Assembly: GCA_001599755.1 (NCBI GenBank)
Contig: BCHX01000001.1
Location: forward strand, 5,704,001-5,768,000
DNA: 64,000 nt
Source: Gliomastix tumulicola
Taxonomy: Eukaryota; Ascomycota; Sordariomycetes; Hypocreales; Bionectriaceae
Direction: 5' to 3'
Within the stretch, counting starts at the first letter, position 1; the number at the start of each line of letters is the position of its first letter. Of this stretch, positions 53,424 through 62,715 are shown in pieces. The notes beneath the pieces were generated by a model, which ran no database searches, was not told the origin of the DNA, and was given only the letters and a program-made list of their open reading frames with translations. Position numbers and translations under genes: made by a program.

Positions 53424-55514
53424 ATGGATTCTAGCATACCTAGTCCCAAAGCTCCTAGTTTCGATCGCCTAGAGCGCCCGCCTGTTTCACTGAATATACT
53501 GGATCGGCTACAGGAGCCCTCGGTTCTCATTTCCGCCTTTATAATCGTATTCACACTTGTATACAACACCTACGGATCCTCGGCAGCCCTCGGGGAGCTT
53601 GCCAATTGGGCCTGCATCGTTCTGTGGGACACGCTCGTCCACATCACACCGCTACCGTTAATACGACTGATCGACTCCTGGGTCAATCCGTCTCAGCCCA
53701 TGTCCGACGACACACCAGACACCAATGCTGCGAAGAGCGACATGATGCGCAAGGCCCTCGGGCTGGACCGCGCGGGGGGCATCGTGGCCTCGGTCTTCGA
53801 GGCAAGGAGCCGTGCCCTGACCGTGACGGGATCGGCTCTGGGCTTCAAGGTCAACTCGGACCCCCGGCCCCCGGGGCTCGGGAACCACGACAACTCGTGT
53901 TTTCAGAACAGCATCCTGCAGGGCCTGGCATCCCTGAAGACCTTCTCCGAGTACCTCGCGACGTGCGTCCAGGAAGCGAACATCGACGACCTCAACTCCC
54001 GAGCCGTCACGCAGACGCTGCGCGCCCTGATATCCGATCTCAACGATGCCTCGAATAACGGGAGGACGCTGTGGACGCCGAACACGCTCAAGTTCATGAG
54101 TACGTGGACGCAGCAGGATGCGCAGGAGTACTATTCCAAGATCTTGGACGATATCGATAAGGGCGCGGCCAAGACGCTCCAGGCGCTCCGTCAGCACCAG
54201 GGACTCGAAACCGACACCGCAAAGGACGACGTCTCCTCGAGCTCGCTCAGTGACGATAGTGGATACCAGGGCTCGTCGGGGAGCTCCAAGCTGTTGGATC
54301 CTGCTGCTTTCCGGAACCCCTTGGAGGGCATGCTCGCGCAGCGTGTTTCGTGCATGAAGTGCGGCTTCTCCGAGGGTCTCTCCATGAGCCCGTTCAACTG
54401 CTTGACGCTCAGTCTCAGCCCCGACGGACGGCTGCACAACCTGTACGAGTGCCTCGATGCCTACAGCGAGATAGAGGCGATCACGGAGGTGCACTGCCCG
54501 AAGTGCACACTGGTGAAGGCTCAGAGGCTCCTGTCGAAGCTGGTTGGGAAGCTTCGCGAGGACGACGTTGGTAGCGAGGCGCTGGCAGAGCCCTTGCGCC
54601 GGCTAGAGGCTGTCGAGACCGCGCTCGAGGAGGATCTTTTCGACGATGAGACTCTTGCTGAGAAGTGCAAGATCTCTTCGCAGAGCAAGGTCAAAGTGAC
54701 GAAGACGAAGCAGGTCGTAATTGCGAGACCGCCTAAGAGCCTGGCCATACACGTTAACCGATCTGTGTTCGACCTCACCACAGGTTACACCATCAAGAAC
54801 TCGGCGCCTGTTGAGTTCCCGCCCACTCTCGATCTCGGCCCCTGGTGTCTGGGTAGTGCCGAAACAATGGACGCCCCCGATGGCCCCAACGCACAGCCGG
54901 AAGACCCCAATGTTACGGATCTGCGAGAGCGGTGGCAGCGCGATGCAACGGTTTCGATGATCGCTGGAGACGCGAGCCCTTCCCAGCAGTCTGGGCCCAT
55001 CTACGAACTCAGGGCGGTCGTGACGCACTACGGCCGACACGAGAATGGGCACTACATCTGCTACAAGAAGCATCCTGATATCACCGAGCCCGAGCCCGAG
55101 CCTGAGCCCGAGCCTACGCCATCGCCGTCTGAGGCCGACTCCGGATTTGGGGGCAGTCAGGAGGGCGATAAAAGGGGCCCGGCTGCGTCTGGGGCCGACT
55201 CGGAGCCCAGCTGGGTGAGCAAGTGCACGCACAACGACTGGTGGAGGCTCAGCGATCACAATGTCAACAAGGTCGACGAGAGCGTTATTGCTAGCCTGGC
55301 TCCCGGCGTTTTCATGCTCTTCTATGAATGCGTCGAGCCGAAGATGGTGCTCAAGCTGCCGTACGCTGAGAACAACACCGACTCAGCAACAGAGGAGGAT
55401 ACCGAGACGGAATTCCATGAAGTTAATGGACCGCCTCCGCACGAAGAAGCAGTCGAGGACGGCGATCCCCGGCCTGCTGTGGAGGAGGGCGCAACAGGGC
55501 TGACCAGATCTTGA
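53424..55514 (+). CDS. Membrane-anchored ubiquitin-specific protease, Ubp1-like
   Basis: Single exon, 696 aa. The first ATG is MDSSIPSPKAPSFDRLE; the frame is open upstream without another ATG in the 36 nt before it. An N-terminal hydrophobic segment (VLISAFIIVFTLVYNTYG, residues 34-51) and a second near 61-80 suggest ER or mitochondrial outer membrane anchoring, as in yeast Ubp1 and USP30. The peptidase domain begins PPGLGNHDNSCFQNS with Cys159. A CxxC pair in RVSCMKCGF and CPKC (zinc finger of USPs) follows, and the catalytic His543 lies in ENGHYICYKK. An EPEPEPEPEP repeat plus Ser/Gly-rich insert directly follows this His. The final USP box DHNVNKVDE...FMLFYECVEP is intact, followed by an acidic tail. 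Confidence 0.92.
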   Translation: MDSSIPSPKAPSFDRLERPPVSLNILDRLQEPSVLISAFIIVFTLVYNTYGSSAALGELANWACIVLWDTLVHITPLPLIRLIDSWVNPSQPMSDDTPDTNAAKSDMMRKALGLDRAGGIVASVFEARSRALTVTGSALGFKVNSDPRPPGLGNHDNSCFQNSILQGLASLKTFSEYLATCVQEANIDDLNSRAVTQTLRALISDLNDASNNGRTLWTPNTLKFMSTWTQQDAQEYYSKILDDIDKGAAKTLQALRQHQGLETDTAKDDVSSSSLSDDSGYQGSSGSSKLLDPAAFRNPLEGMLAQRVSCMKCGFSEGLSMSPFNCLTLSLSPDGRLHNLYECLDAYSEIEAITEVHCPKCTLVKAQRLLSKLVGKLREDDVGSEALAEPLRRLEAVETALEEDLFDDETLAEKCKISSQSKVKVTKTKQVVIARPPKSLAIHVNRSVFDLTTGYTIKNSAPVEFPPTLDLGPWCLGSAETMDAPDGPNAQPEDPNVTDLRERWQRDATVSMIAGDASPSQQSGPIYELRAVVTHYGRHENGHYICYKKHPDITEPEPEPEPEPTPSPSEADSGFGGSQEGDKRGPAASGADSEPSWVSKCTHNDWWRLSDHNVNKVDESVIASLAPGVFMLFYECVEPKMVLKLPYAENNTDSATEEDTETEFHEVNGPPPHEEAVEDGDPRPAVEEGATGLTRS

Positions 55515-57569
55515 TACAACACGTCTTTGGCTATGGCGTATCGTGAAACATGGATTTTTCTTCTTCTTTTTTCTTTATGTCTTTTGTATAGCGTCGGCGT
55601 TGGATGGATTATTATGGTACATGTCACACAGATGTGACCCTCAAGACGATTCTTAAGCGTTAGTCATCATCAGCATGAGACAGTCACGGAACCTCGCTTG
55701 TAGCTGATACGAGGGGAACTTTGTCTTGGCTCTGCAGATATATCAGGGTCTCGTGGAGACACCTTTTAATGAATACATTTGTCCTAGCCTTGAGCGTGTC
55801 GATCTAGATTGAGCTCGTGCTGTGCTGCTGTGCCGTGTGCCGTGTGGCGTACCCGTCCGAGATGAGAGGTTCCTTTAGGTCGGTAAGCCGGCATCGTGTG
55901 ATGGGCATCGTTTAATAAGAGAGAGACAAGCCCATCGCGAGATACATCGTGAAATAGTGAAACAGGACTCGGTTGGAGAAAAAAAACCTGCACCTAGTAC
56001 CTCATCGTGTTCCTGGACTCGATCCCTCGGCTGCTTCCTCCCAAGCCAAGAGATCCCCTGTGACAGGATCTGCTAAGAGAAGTAATGTAATTAAGCCTCA
56101 TTGACAAGCCAACAGTATCGCCGAAATGATCACCCCCGTATCGCGACGAATCACCGAGTGAGTACTAGAGGCAGGGACAGACGGAGCAGTGCTTCCCTTA
56201 GCGAGGAATTTTTGGCTGAGACATTGACCCAGGGGACCCTGACAAGCTTGATTGATAATATGGGCAAGCCAACAGGGCCAACTGGCCGCGTGGGGTTTAG
56301 ATCCCCATTTGGGAGGACGCCGCCTCAGTCTCAGAACAGCACGGTGAGAAGAAAGACATCCGTGGATGGGGACAACCAATGGCATTGGATAAGGGGGGGG
56401 AGGGGGTCCTGAAATGAGCCTCGTACGGCGCAGTGGCGCTCCCTCACATGACGCCACCTGTCAATATTGGTTTCTGCTTTGCTGCATGCACTTTTGGGGG
56501 AAATATGTCTCTTCGTATTCATGCCCGCCGGGCCTCCCTCCCTGCCGCAGAAGCAGAATCGAGCCCAGGGGCCTTTGCTCTTTGCTTGGCAGATCGCGTT
56601 ACAGGGGGGGCAGACCGGTCGCGAGCGAGGGTCTAGAAGCCTGGGCCTGTTAGTGCACGGTTACGTCTGGCGTCAGACGGTAGGTACAGGTACCCGGCCG
56701 GCTGCGCAAAATGCGGTGGCCGTATACGGTAACCGCAACCGGGGTCCCAGCGCCAACCTTACCCTGCTGCTAACCTGCGGCGTGCATGCGGGCAGAGATG
56801 GTGCCCACTTCCCGGGAAATTGATGCGTCTGCAAGGTCTGCTAGGCCTTTGAGGCCGCCAACCCGCCTCTCCGCTAACAAAAAAGTTAGCTGGGCGTCGC
56901 CTCGCTTGGCCTTTTTTTTTTATGCCCTGCAATGCTCAATAAGGAGAAAGCTTCCTCACCCACCCGTACGCTTGCAGACTTCGCCGACCCGGGCGGATAA
57001 TAATAGATGACATCTCACTAGCCAGCTCGTATAATCCCCCTTTCGTGAACCTAGGCGTATCTTCCTTCGACACGTCGTCGGGTACCGTACCTGAAGAAGC
57101 CAAACGTAGCCCTATGCACGCCATCTAGTACTATAGCTATCCTGACTCGGGGAAGCAGAGGAACCTTTGCGCATTTGTCTTAGTTTTTCCCTCTCCTCAT
57201 TAATCCAGCTCTTTTCTGCTGATATCTCGATCACCCTTTTTTTTTCCTTTCCCTAATACCATTCATCCATCCCACACGCTACGCCCGCGCGCGTGCTGTC
57301 CCGAACGGGTCCTCCCCTCCCTCCCTCCCTTCCATTCATCTCACCCCCATCCTTTGAGACGCCACACGGCTCAGCCAATTTTTTGTTCTGTCTCCTAAGC
57401 GGCCGCCTCTTGCTTTCTCCGCCCCCCTCCACCACACTCTCTCCTTTTTCTCTTTGTTTCTGACGTGAAGGCGAACAAACCTCCTGCGACCCCGTCTCTC
57501 CGTTTCTCTCTCCCTCCCTCAAACACGATCGACAGCTGCCCAGACGCGCAGCCGACACGCACGCCCATC
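55515..57569. other. 2-kb intergenic region between the Ubp1-like and transporter genes
   Basis: No gene is seen on either strand. It holds homopolymer runs (G near 56393, T near 56913 and 57237) and CCCT repeats (57313-57330). The last 330 bp before the transporter ATG are pyrimidine-rich, a likely transcript leader. Confidence 0.5.
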
Positions 57570-59255
57570 ATGCCGTCATCACATCCGCGGTCGTCCATCT
57601 CGTCGACGACGTCGGACCTCCCCATGATCGAGAACCCGCAGTCGCCTGGCGCCAGGAATCACCCCGAGGCTGCGGCCCCCGCGTCGCCCGCGCAGTCCAA
57701 GACGCTGGCGCTGCATCCCGCGTTCTACGTGCTGTGCGTTGTTTTGAAACCTCGAGAGAGTTGTTGTTGTTGAAATGAAACGGAAGGGAGAGAGCATCGA
57801 AACTGACTTGGAGCCGATCGGCGGGGGAACAACAGGAGCTGGATTTTCTTCTCGAACTGCACGATTCTGTTCAACAAGTGGCTGATTGACAATGCCAATT
57901 TCCGTGAGTTTGGTCCTGTCCTAGTTGTGTGAAGTGTGATGGGTTGGTTTGTTCGCCCTCCTTGGCGGTGTGGCTTGGGAATGCCCTCACTCTCTCTCTC
58001 GTTACCGAATGTAGAAAGAAGAAGATATGGTGGCTAACGACGATCGTCTCTTGGCAGGATACCGTACGACGCCCACATCCCGCCCGCTCGCTCGCTCTCC
58101 CGCTCTGGCCTTGAGAAGAAGAAGAACGTCTTTACTAACACAGCAGGGACAGCCATCATCCTCACCTGCTGGCATCTCGTCTTCGCGACGCTGGCCACGC
58201 AGCTCCTCGCCCGCACCACCACCCTCCTCGACAGCCGCCATACCCTCCCCGTCAACGGCCGCTTCATGCTGCGCACCATAATGCCCATCGGCCTCCTCTA
58301 CTCGGGCTCGCTCGTCTGCTCCAACCTCGTCTACCTCTGGCTGTCCGTCTCCTTCATCCAGATGCTCAAGTCCGCCTCCCCCGTCGTCGTCCTCTTCTTC
58401 TCCTGGCTCTGGGGGCTCGCCGACCCGACCACGTCCACGCTCATCAACATCTTCGTCATCGTCATCGGCGTGGCCGTCGCCAGCTTCGGCGAGATCGAGT
58501 TCTCGTGGATCGGCTTCATGTTCCAGGTCGGCGGCACCGTCTTCGAGGCCATGCGCCTGGTGCTCATCCAGGTCATGCTGAGCTCCGAGGGTCTCAAGAT
58601 GGACCCCCTCGTCGGCCTGTACTACTACGCGCCTGTCTGTGCCGTCATGAACCTGCTGGTTGCGCTGGGCAGCGAGGTGCCCAAGTTCGAGATGCAGCAT
58701 CTCTGGGACGCCGGGCCGTTCATGCTCCTCCTGAACGCCCTCGTTGCCTTCATGCTCAACATCGCCAGTGTCTGCCTGGTTGGTTTTACCCCCCCCCTCT
58801 GAACGGGAAACCCCTTTACCCTTAACTTAGTAGTATCATATTAACTAACCCCCCTCCTCCCCTTCTAGATCGGCAAGACCTCCGGCCTCGTCATGACCCT
58901 CACCGGCATCCTCAAGTCCATCCTCCTCGTCATCGTCTCCGTCATCATCTGGCACACCCAGATCACCCTCCTCCAGGCCCTCGGCTACACCATCGCCCTC
59001 GTCGGCCTCGTCTGGTACTCGGTCGGCTACGAGCAGCTCGCCAAGGGCGCCGGCGCCGCCTCGGGCTGGATGGCCCAGACCTGGAAGGCCTCGGGCCTCA
59101 AGGACGCCGCCGGTTCCCCCGAGCGCCGCCGCTGCCTCATCATCACCGCCCTCCTCTGCCTCATCAGCCTCATTACCGTTGTCGGCATCTGGAAGGGCCC
59201 CGCCGCCGTCAAGTCCGCGTCCGACGCGTTCCCGTCTCTGTTTGGGTCGGAATGA
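57570..59255 (+). CDS. Triose-phosphate/nucleotide-sugar-type transporter (DMT superfamily), with a 6-nt micro-exon
   Basis: Exons 57570-57733, 57836-57903, 58058-58063, 58153-58778 and 58869-59255 give 416 aa. The protein has a polar N-terminus (about 52 residues) and roughly ten membrane spans, beginning HPAFYVLSWIFFSNCTILFNKW. The 6-nt exon GATACC, between two introns with CTAAC branch sites, restores NANFRYPIILTCWHLVFAT, which matches family length and the conserved RYP; skipping it loses Arg-Tyr. Other family segments: VSFIQMLKSASPVVVLFF, GEIEFSWIGFMFQ and IGKTSGLVMTLTGILKS. Related Golgi or ER proteins exchange phosphorylated or nucleotide-linked sugars; the substrate here cannot be told. 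The last intron (58779-58868) has a GTTGGT donor and an ACTAAC branch. It is convergent with the Shg1-domain gene. Confidence 0.9.
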
Positions 59256-59534
59256 TAAAAAAACGTCTCTGTTAGGGGATTTCATGAATGATTTTTTTAT
59301 TTTGGGAAACTTTCAGTGTGTACATGATGTATTAGAAAAAGACTTTTTCGCAAACTTGTTTAGAATAATAGCTCATGAGAACTTAGGAACGTAAATAGGT
59401 AATTCATTAATCCTTTAAGATTCAGACATTTTACTCAAACAATTGTTGTCTCCTCTTGACCTATCCTGTGGCTGAAGTGTTGAGCCTAGCTGAAGAACCT
59501 GAGGCGCCTTGCTTTGTCCCTGGTGTTTGTAGAT

Positions 59535-62159
59535 CTAGCTGCGACTCCTCCTTCGATGACTGCGGCTTCGTCGACGGCTGCGGCTGCGGCTGCGGTCGCG
59601 TCGTTCGCGGCGTGGGGAAAGGCTCCTCTCACGACGTCGGTCCCTATCGCGGTCCCGGTCGCGGTCGCGGTCCCGGTCATGATCACGGTCATGATCACGG
59701 TCCCTGTGTCTGTCGCGAGCCCTGTCGTCCCTGTCTCTATCCCGGTCCCTCTCGCGATCTCGCTCCCTGTCCCTGTCCCTGTCCCGATCCCGCTCACGGG
59801 GCCGATCCCGATCTCTTTCTCTGTCTCTGTCTCTCTCCCTTTCTCTCTCTCGTTCTCGATCTCTGTCACGGTCCCGATCACGGTTGCGACTGCGAGATCT
59901 GCTGGCCCGTCGTCGCTCCCGATCGTCACGAACACCGGGTATGTATCGATCCGAGTCAGGGCGTGGACGGTCATCCGTGAGAGGCTTGTCAAGGGGTGGG
60001 CGATCACTGATGCCTGGAATAGGAAGACCTTTCTTCCTGGCTTCCTCCTGCTTAGCGAGGTATTCCTTAGCTTCCTTCTCGCGCTGCTTGACAGCCGCCT
60101 GCTTTCGCTCCTCCAGGTCTTCCTTGTCGCGGAGACGTGGGCCGGGGGACCGAGTTCGAGACGGGGAGCGATCTCGTCTGTCGCGCTCCCGTGGTCTATC
60201 CCGATCTCTGTCCCGCTCCCGGGTCTCATGGCGGTCCCGATCTCTGTCTCTGCTCTTGTCTCGGAGTCGATCCTTCTCCCTGTCGCGGTCGCGGTCGCGG
60301 TCCCGTTCGCGATCCCGTTCACGGTCTCGATCCCGGTCGTGAGTTCTGTCACGACTTCTTTCTCGCGCCCGTGGCTCGTACCGGTCAGACGTCGGACGGA
60401 CATCGCGAGAGCGACTAGCTTCGCGTCTGGTCCTCGAACGGCTTCGGTCACGCCTGTGGCGCGAGCGCGAGCGATCCCGGCGGTCCCTGCTGCGCTCTCT
60501 AGTGTCTCGTTGACGCGACTGGGTTCTATCCCGTCGGTCTGTCCTGACACGAGAGCGACTGCGTTCACGCCGCGAAGTATGGTCGCGCTCAGAATGATCG
60601 GGGCGATCACGAGATCTAGGGCGTTCCCGCCTCTCTTCCCTCTTTGGGTTCTCTTCCTTTCGAGGGAGGTCCCGGCGTGGGGTCTCTTCCCTCTTGATGC
60701 TCTTCTCTCTCTTTGCATCCTCATCCCTCTTTGCGATTGGTTTCTCCTCCCGCTTAGGGTTCTCATCTCTCCGTACATCATCGTCCCTCCGCGTGCGCGA
60801 CCGGGACCTCTCTCGTCGCCGGGATCGGCTTCTCGCTCGACTGTCTCTGAGTCTGGACCTACTAGTGTCCCGTCTCGGAGAGCGCGAGCGCCGTCGATCA
60901 TCATCGCGTCGATTGCGATCTCGTGATGCGCCACGTTCCCTGCTGGGTCGGTCGGCCGCTTCAGAGGTACTGCGGCTTACCCGCCGCTCATTTCTCAATT
61001 CCGAAACTTTCGGATTCAGTGGTGTGCGGGCACCCTCGCCTTCGATCTTCAACCCGCCGTCACTAGCTTTGCGGGAGATTGGGTTTCGCGGCGAGTCCCT
61101 GCGGATTGGGTTGATGGCCGACGCTGGGGCGGCTTTCCTTGGAGGCGGTGCGAGACTAGTATCAACTTCCACCTCGTGTTGACGGCGAGTGCCAGGGTTG
61201 CTCTCCCAGAGAAGGTCGGCGAGCGCTTCTTGTTCAAGTTTCTCGTTCTCCTCCTTGGACATCTTGGCCTTGTATTCTTTGGACACTTCTTCTTTCGGGA
61301 TCGCTTCCTTCTCTTGATCATCACGGTTGACGCGCATTTGTCGTTCGCGATGGCGCTTCTCGCGCTCCTGGTCACGCTCCTTCTCTCGATCCTCTCGTTC
61401 TTGCTCGCGTTTCCTGCGACGCTCGTCTCGTTCGGCTTGGCGCTTCACTTCGGCTTCTTCGCGCTCCTTCTCCTCCTTCTTCCGTTCCTCGCGGGCGATG
61501 CGACGCTTCTCTTCGACAATAGCTTGTTCTTTGCGCTCAATTTCTTCTTGCAGATTTCGTCGACTGGTCCTCCTCGCCTCAGTTTCAGCGGTGTACTCCT
61601 CGTCGGTCTTGGCGCCTCTCAGCCTCTCAGCCTCCGCTTCGTTTTCGCCGATCTCGGCTGCGCGAATGGCACGGATGCGTTCCTCAATGGCCTTGGTGTC
61701 GATGAGCTGGCTGAAAATCTCCTGCGCCCTCTGGTACACCCCGCCGCGCTCCAAGGCACCGTCGATCAGTGCGGCCGCTTTTCGCCTGTCGAGCGTCAGG
61801 AGCTGCTGCGGGTTGCGCTCGACTTCCTGTTCGGCGATCTCGAGGATTGCTTTGTTGACTTCGGCCTCATAGTCCTGCGACATCCCCCAGCGGAGATATT
61901 CAATCAGCAATGCGATTCGCCATATGTGTGGCACGAAACAACCTACGCTTGCTTGGAATTTCTCCCAGACATCCTTGCGAATTGTGTCGTATGCGCCCTC
62001 TTTTTTGAAGGACTGTGTCAGGGAATCAATCGTTTCGCGGACGGCTGAGGACAGCGGCAGCTCGGAAGCCTTGAATTTTCGTGGTGCGATGCGCGGAGCC
62101 GTTTCAGCGCCGCCGAGCTGCAGCCCGAGGGCAGGCTGGGCCGCCGTGGACGCGTCCAT
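59535..62159 (-). CDS. Shg1-domain protein (COMPASS-associated) with a giant Arg/Asp/Ser-rich tail
   Basis: The open frame is 874 aa; removing the likely 72-nt intron at 61875-61946 gives 850 aa. An Shg1/BOD1-type helical domain sits at about residues 34-75 (LPLSSAVRETIDSLTQSF and then the KFQAS/DYEAEVNKAI junction). Shg1 is a subunit of the Set1/COMPASS histone H3K4 methyltransferase in yeast. Next comes a long charged coiled coil (EERKKEEKEREEAEVKRQAERDERR) and then over 400 residues dominated by Arg, Asp, Glu and Ser, with long RD/RE dipeptide runs. Yeast Shg1 is only about 140 aa, so the tail is lineage expansion or a fusion with an SR-like protein. The highly periodic codons make a long open frame on the opposite strand, which I regard as an artefact. 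Confidence 0.82.
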   Translation of the reverse strand: MDASTAAQPALGLQLGGAETAPRIAPRKFKASELPLSSAVRETIDSLTQSFKKEGAYDTIRKDVWEKFQASVGCFVPHIWRIALLIEYLRWGMSQDYEAEVNKAILEIAEQEVERNPQQLLTLDRRKAAALIDGALERGGVYQRAQEIFSQLIDTKAIEERIRAIRAAEIGENEAEAERLRGAKTDEEYTAETEARRTSRRNLQEEIERKEQAIVEEKRRIAREERKKEEKEREEAEVKRQAERDERRRKREQEREDREKERDQEREKRHRERQMRVNRDDQEKEAIPKEEVSKEYKAKMSKEENEKLEQEALADLLWESNPGTRRQHEVEVDTSLAPPPRKAAPASAINPIRRDSPRNPISRKASDGGLKIEGEGARTPLNPKVSELRNERRVSRSTSEAADRPSRERGASRDRNRRDDDRRRSRSPRRDTSRSRLRDSRARSRSRRRERSRSRTRRDDDVRRDENPKREEKPIAKRDEDAKREKSIKREETPRRDLPRKEENPKREERRERPRSRDRPDHSERDHTSRRERSRSRVRTDRRDRTQSRQRDTRERSRDRRDRSRSRHRRDRSRSRTRREASRSRDVRPTSDRYEPRARERSRDRTHDRDRDRERDRERDRDRDRDREKDRLRDKSRDRDRDRHETRERDRDRDRPRERDRRDRSPSRTRSPGPRLRDKEDLEERKQAAVKQREKEAKEYLAKQEEARKKGLPIPGISDRPPLDKPLTDDRPRPDSDRYIPGVRDDRERRRASRSRSRNRDRDRDRDRERERERERDRDRERDRDRPRERDRDRDRDRERDRERDRDRDRDDRARDRHRDRDHDRDHDRDRDRDRDRDRDRRRERSLSPRRERRDRSRSRSRRRSRSHRRRSRS
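61875..61946 (-). other. Probable in-frame intron of the Shg1-domain gene (72 nt, stop-free)
   Basis: GTAGGT donor (61946) and CGCAG acceptor (61875) on the minus strand. It interrupts the helical domain with 24 hydrophobic and aromatic residues (VGCFVPHIWRIALLIEYLRW and so on) that do not fit; splicing gives KFQAS/DYEAEV. Confidence 0.65.
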
Positions 62160-62715
62160 GGTTGCGGGAGTCGCTCAGAATCGGAAATCGGATTGAATTG
62201 GAAGTGACGAGACAGTGAAAGAGTCCCATCAACCTTGCATGCTCGGCATGCCCATCGCAGCGCTCCTTGAGAGCATGGAATGGGAAACGTTGCTGTTGGC
62301 CTCGAAAGTGAATTCTTACGAAGGAGAAGAACCAAGTGCCAGCGCGGCCGTGGGGACTCGACTTTCGAGTAACATAATTGCGGGACCGACGCCTGGTCAC
62401 GTGCGTTGCTTCGCTTCACCCTCCAACTCATGCAGCAATCTCGGGTCACTGTCGAGTACGAGATACCAATATCGCTTGTCTCAATCACGCTGATTCACAT
62501 TAGGATAATCAGTATTAAACACTGAGAGTGGATACGACTAAAACTACCTGCAGAAAAGGTTATTAGATCAAATATGTAGGCGCTTTTGGATATCATAGTT
62601 TGTATCATCAGAATCGTAGGGGAGATATCCCAAGCCCGTAACGCCGTGCCCAACAGATGCATCGCTTCCAACTCGCCAAGTTGTACAACAAAAGTCACAT
62701 AGCTCTCCCTGAGAA
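62160..62715. other. Promoter of the Shg1-domain gene and 3' region of UGO1
   Basis: No gene. The sequence is AT-rich around 62500-62640. Confidence 0.5.

Noticed and set aside
59514..60926. Open frame of 470 codons on the plus strand with membrane-protein-like composition
   Set aside because: It is the antisense shadow of the Arg/Asp/Ser repeat region of the Shg1-domain gene; periodic codons keep several frames open. It has no domain and no splice or start context.
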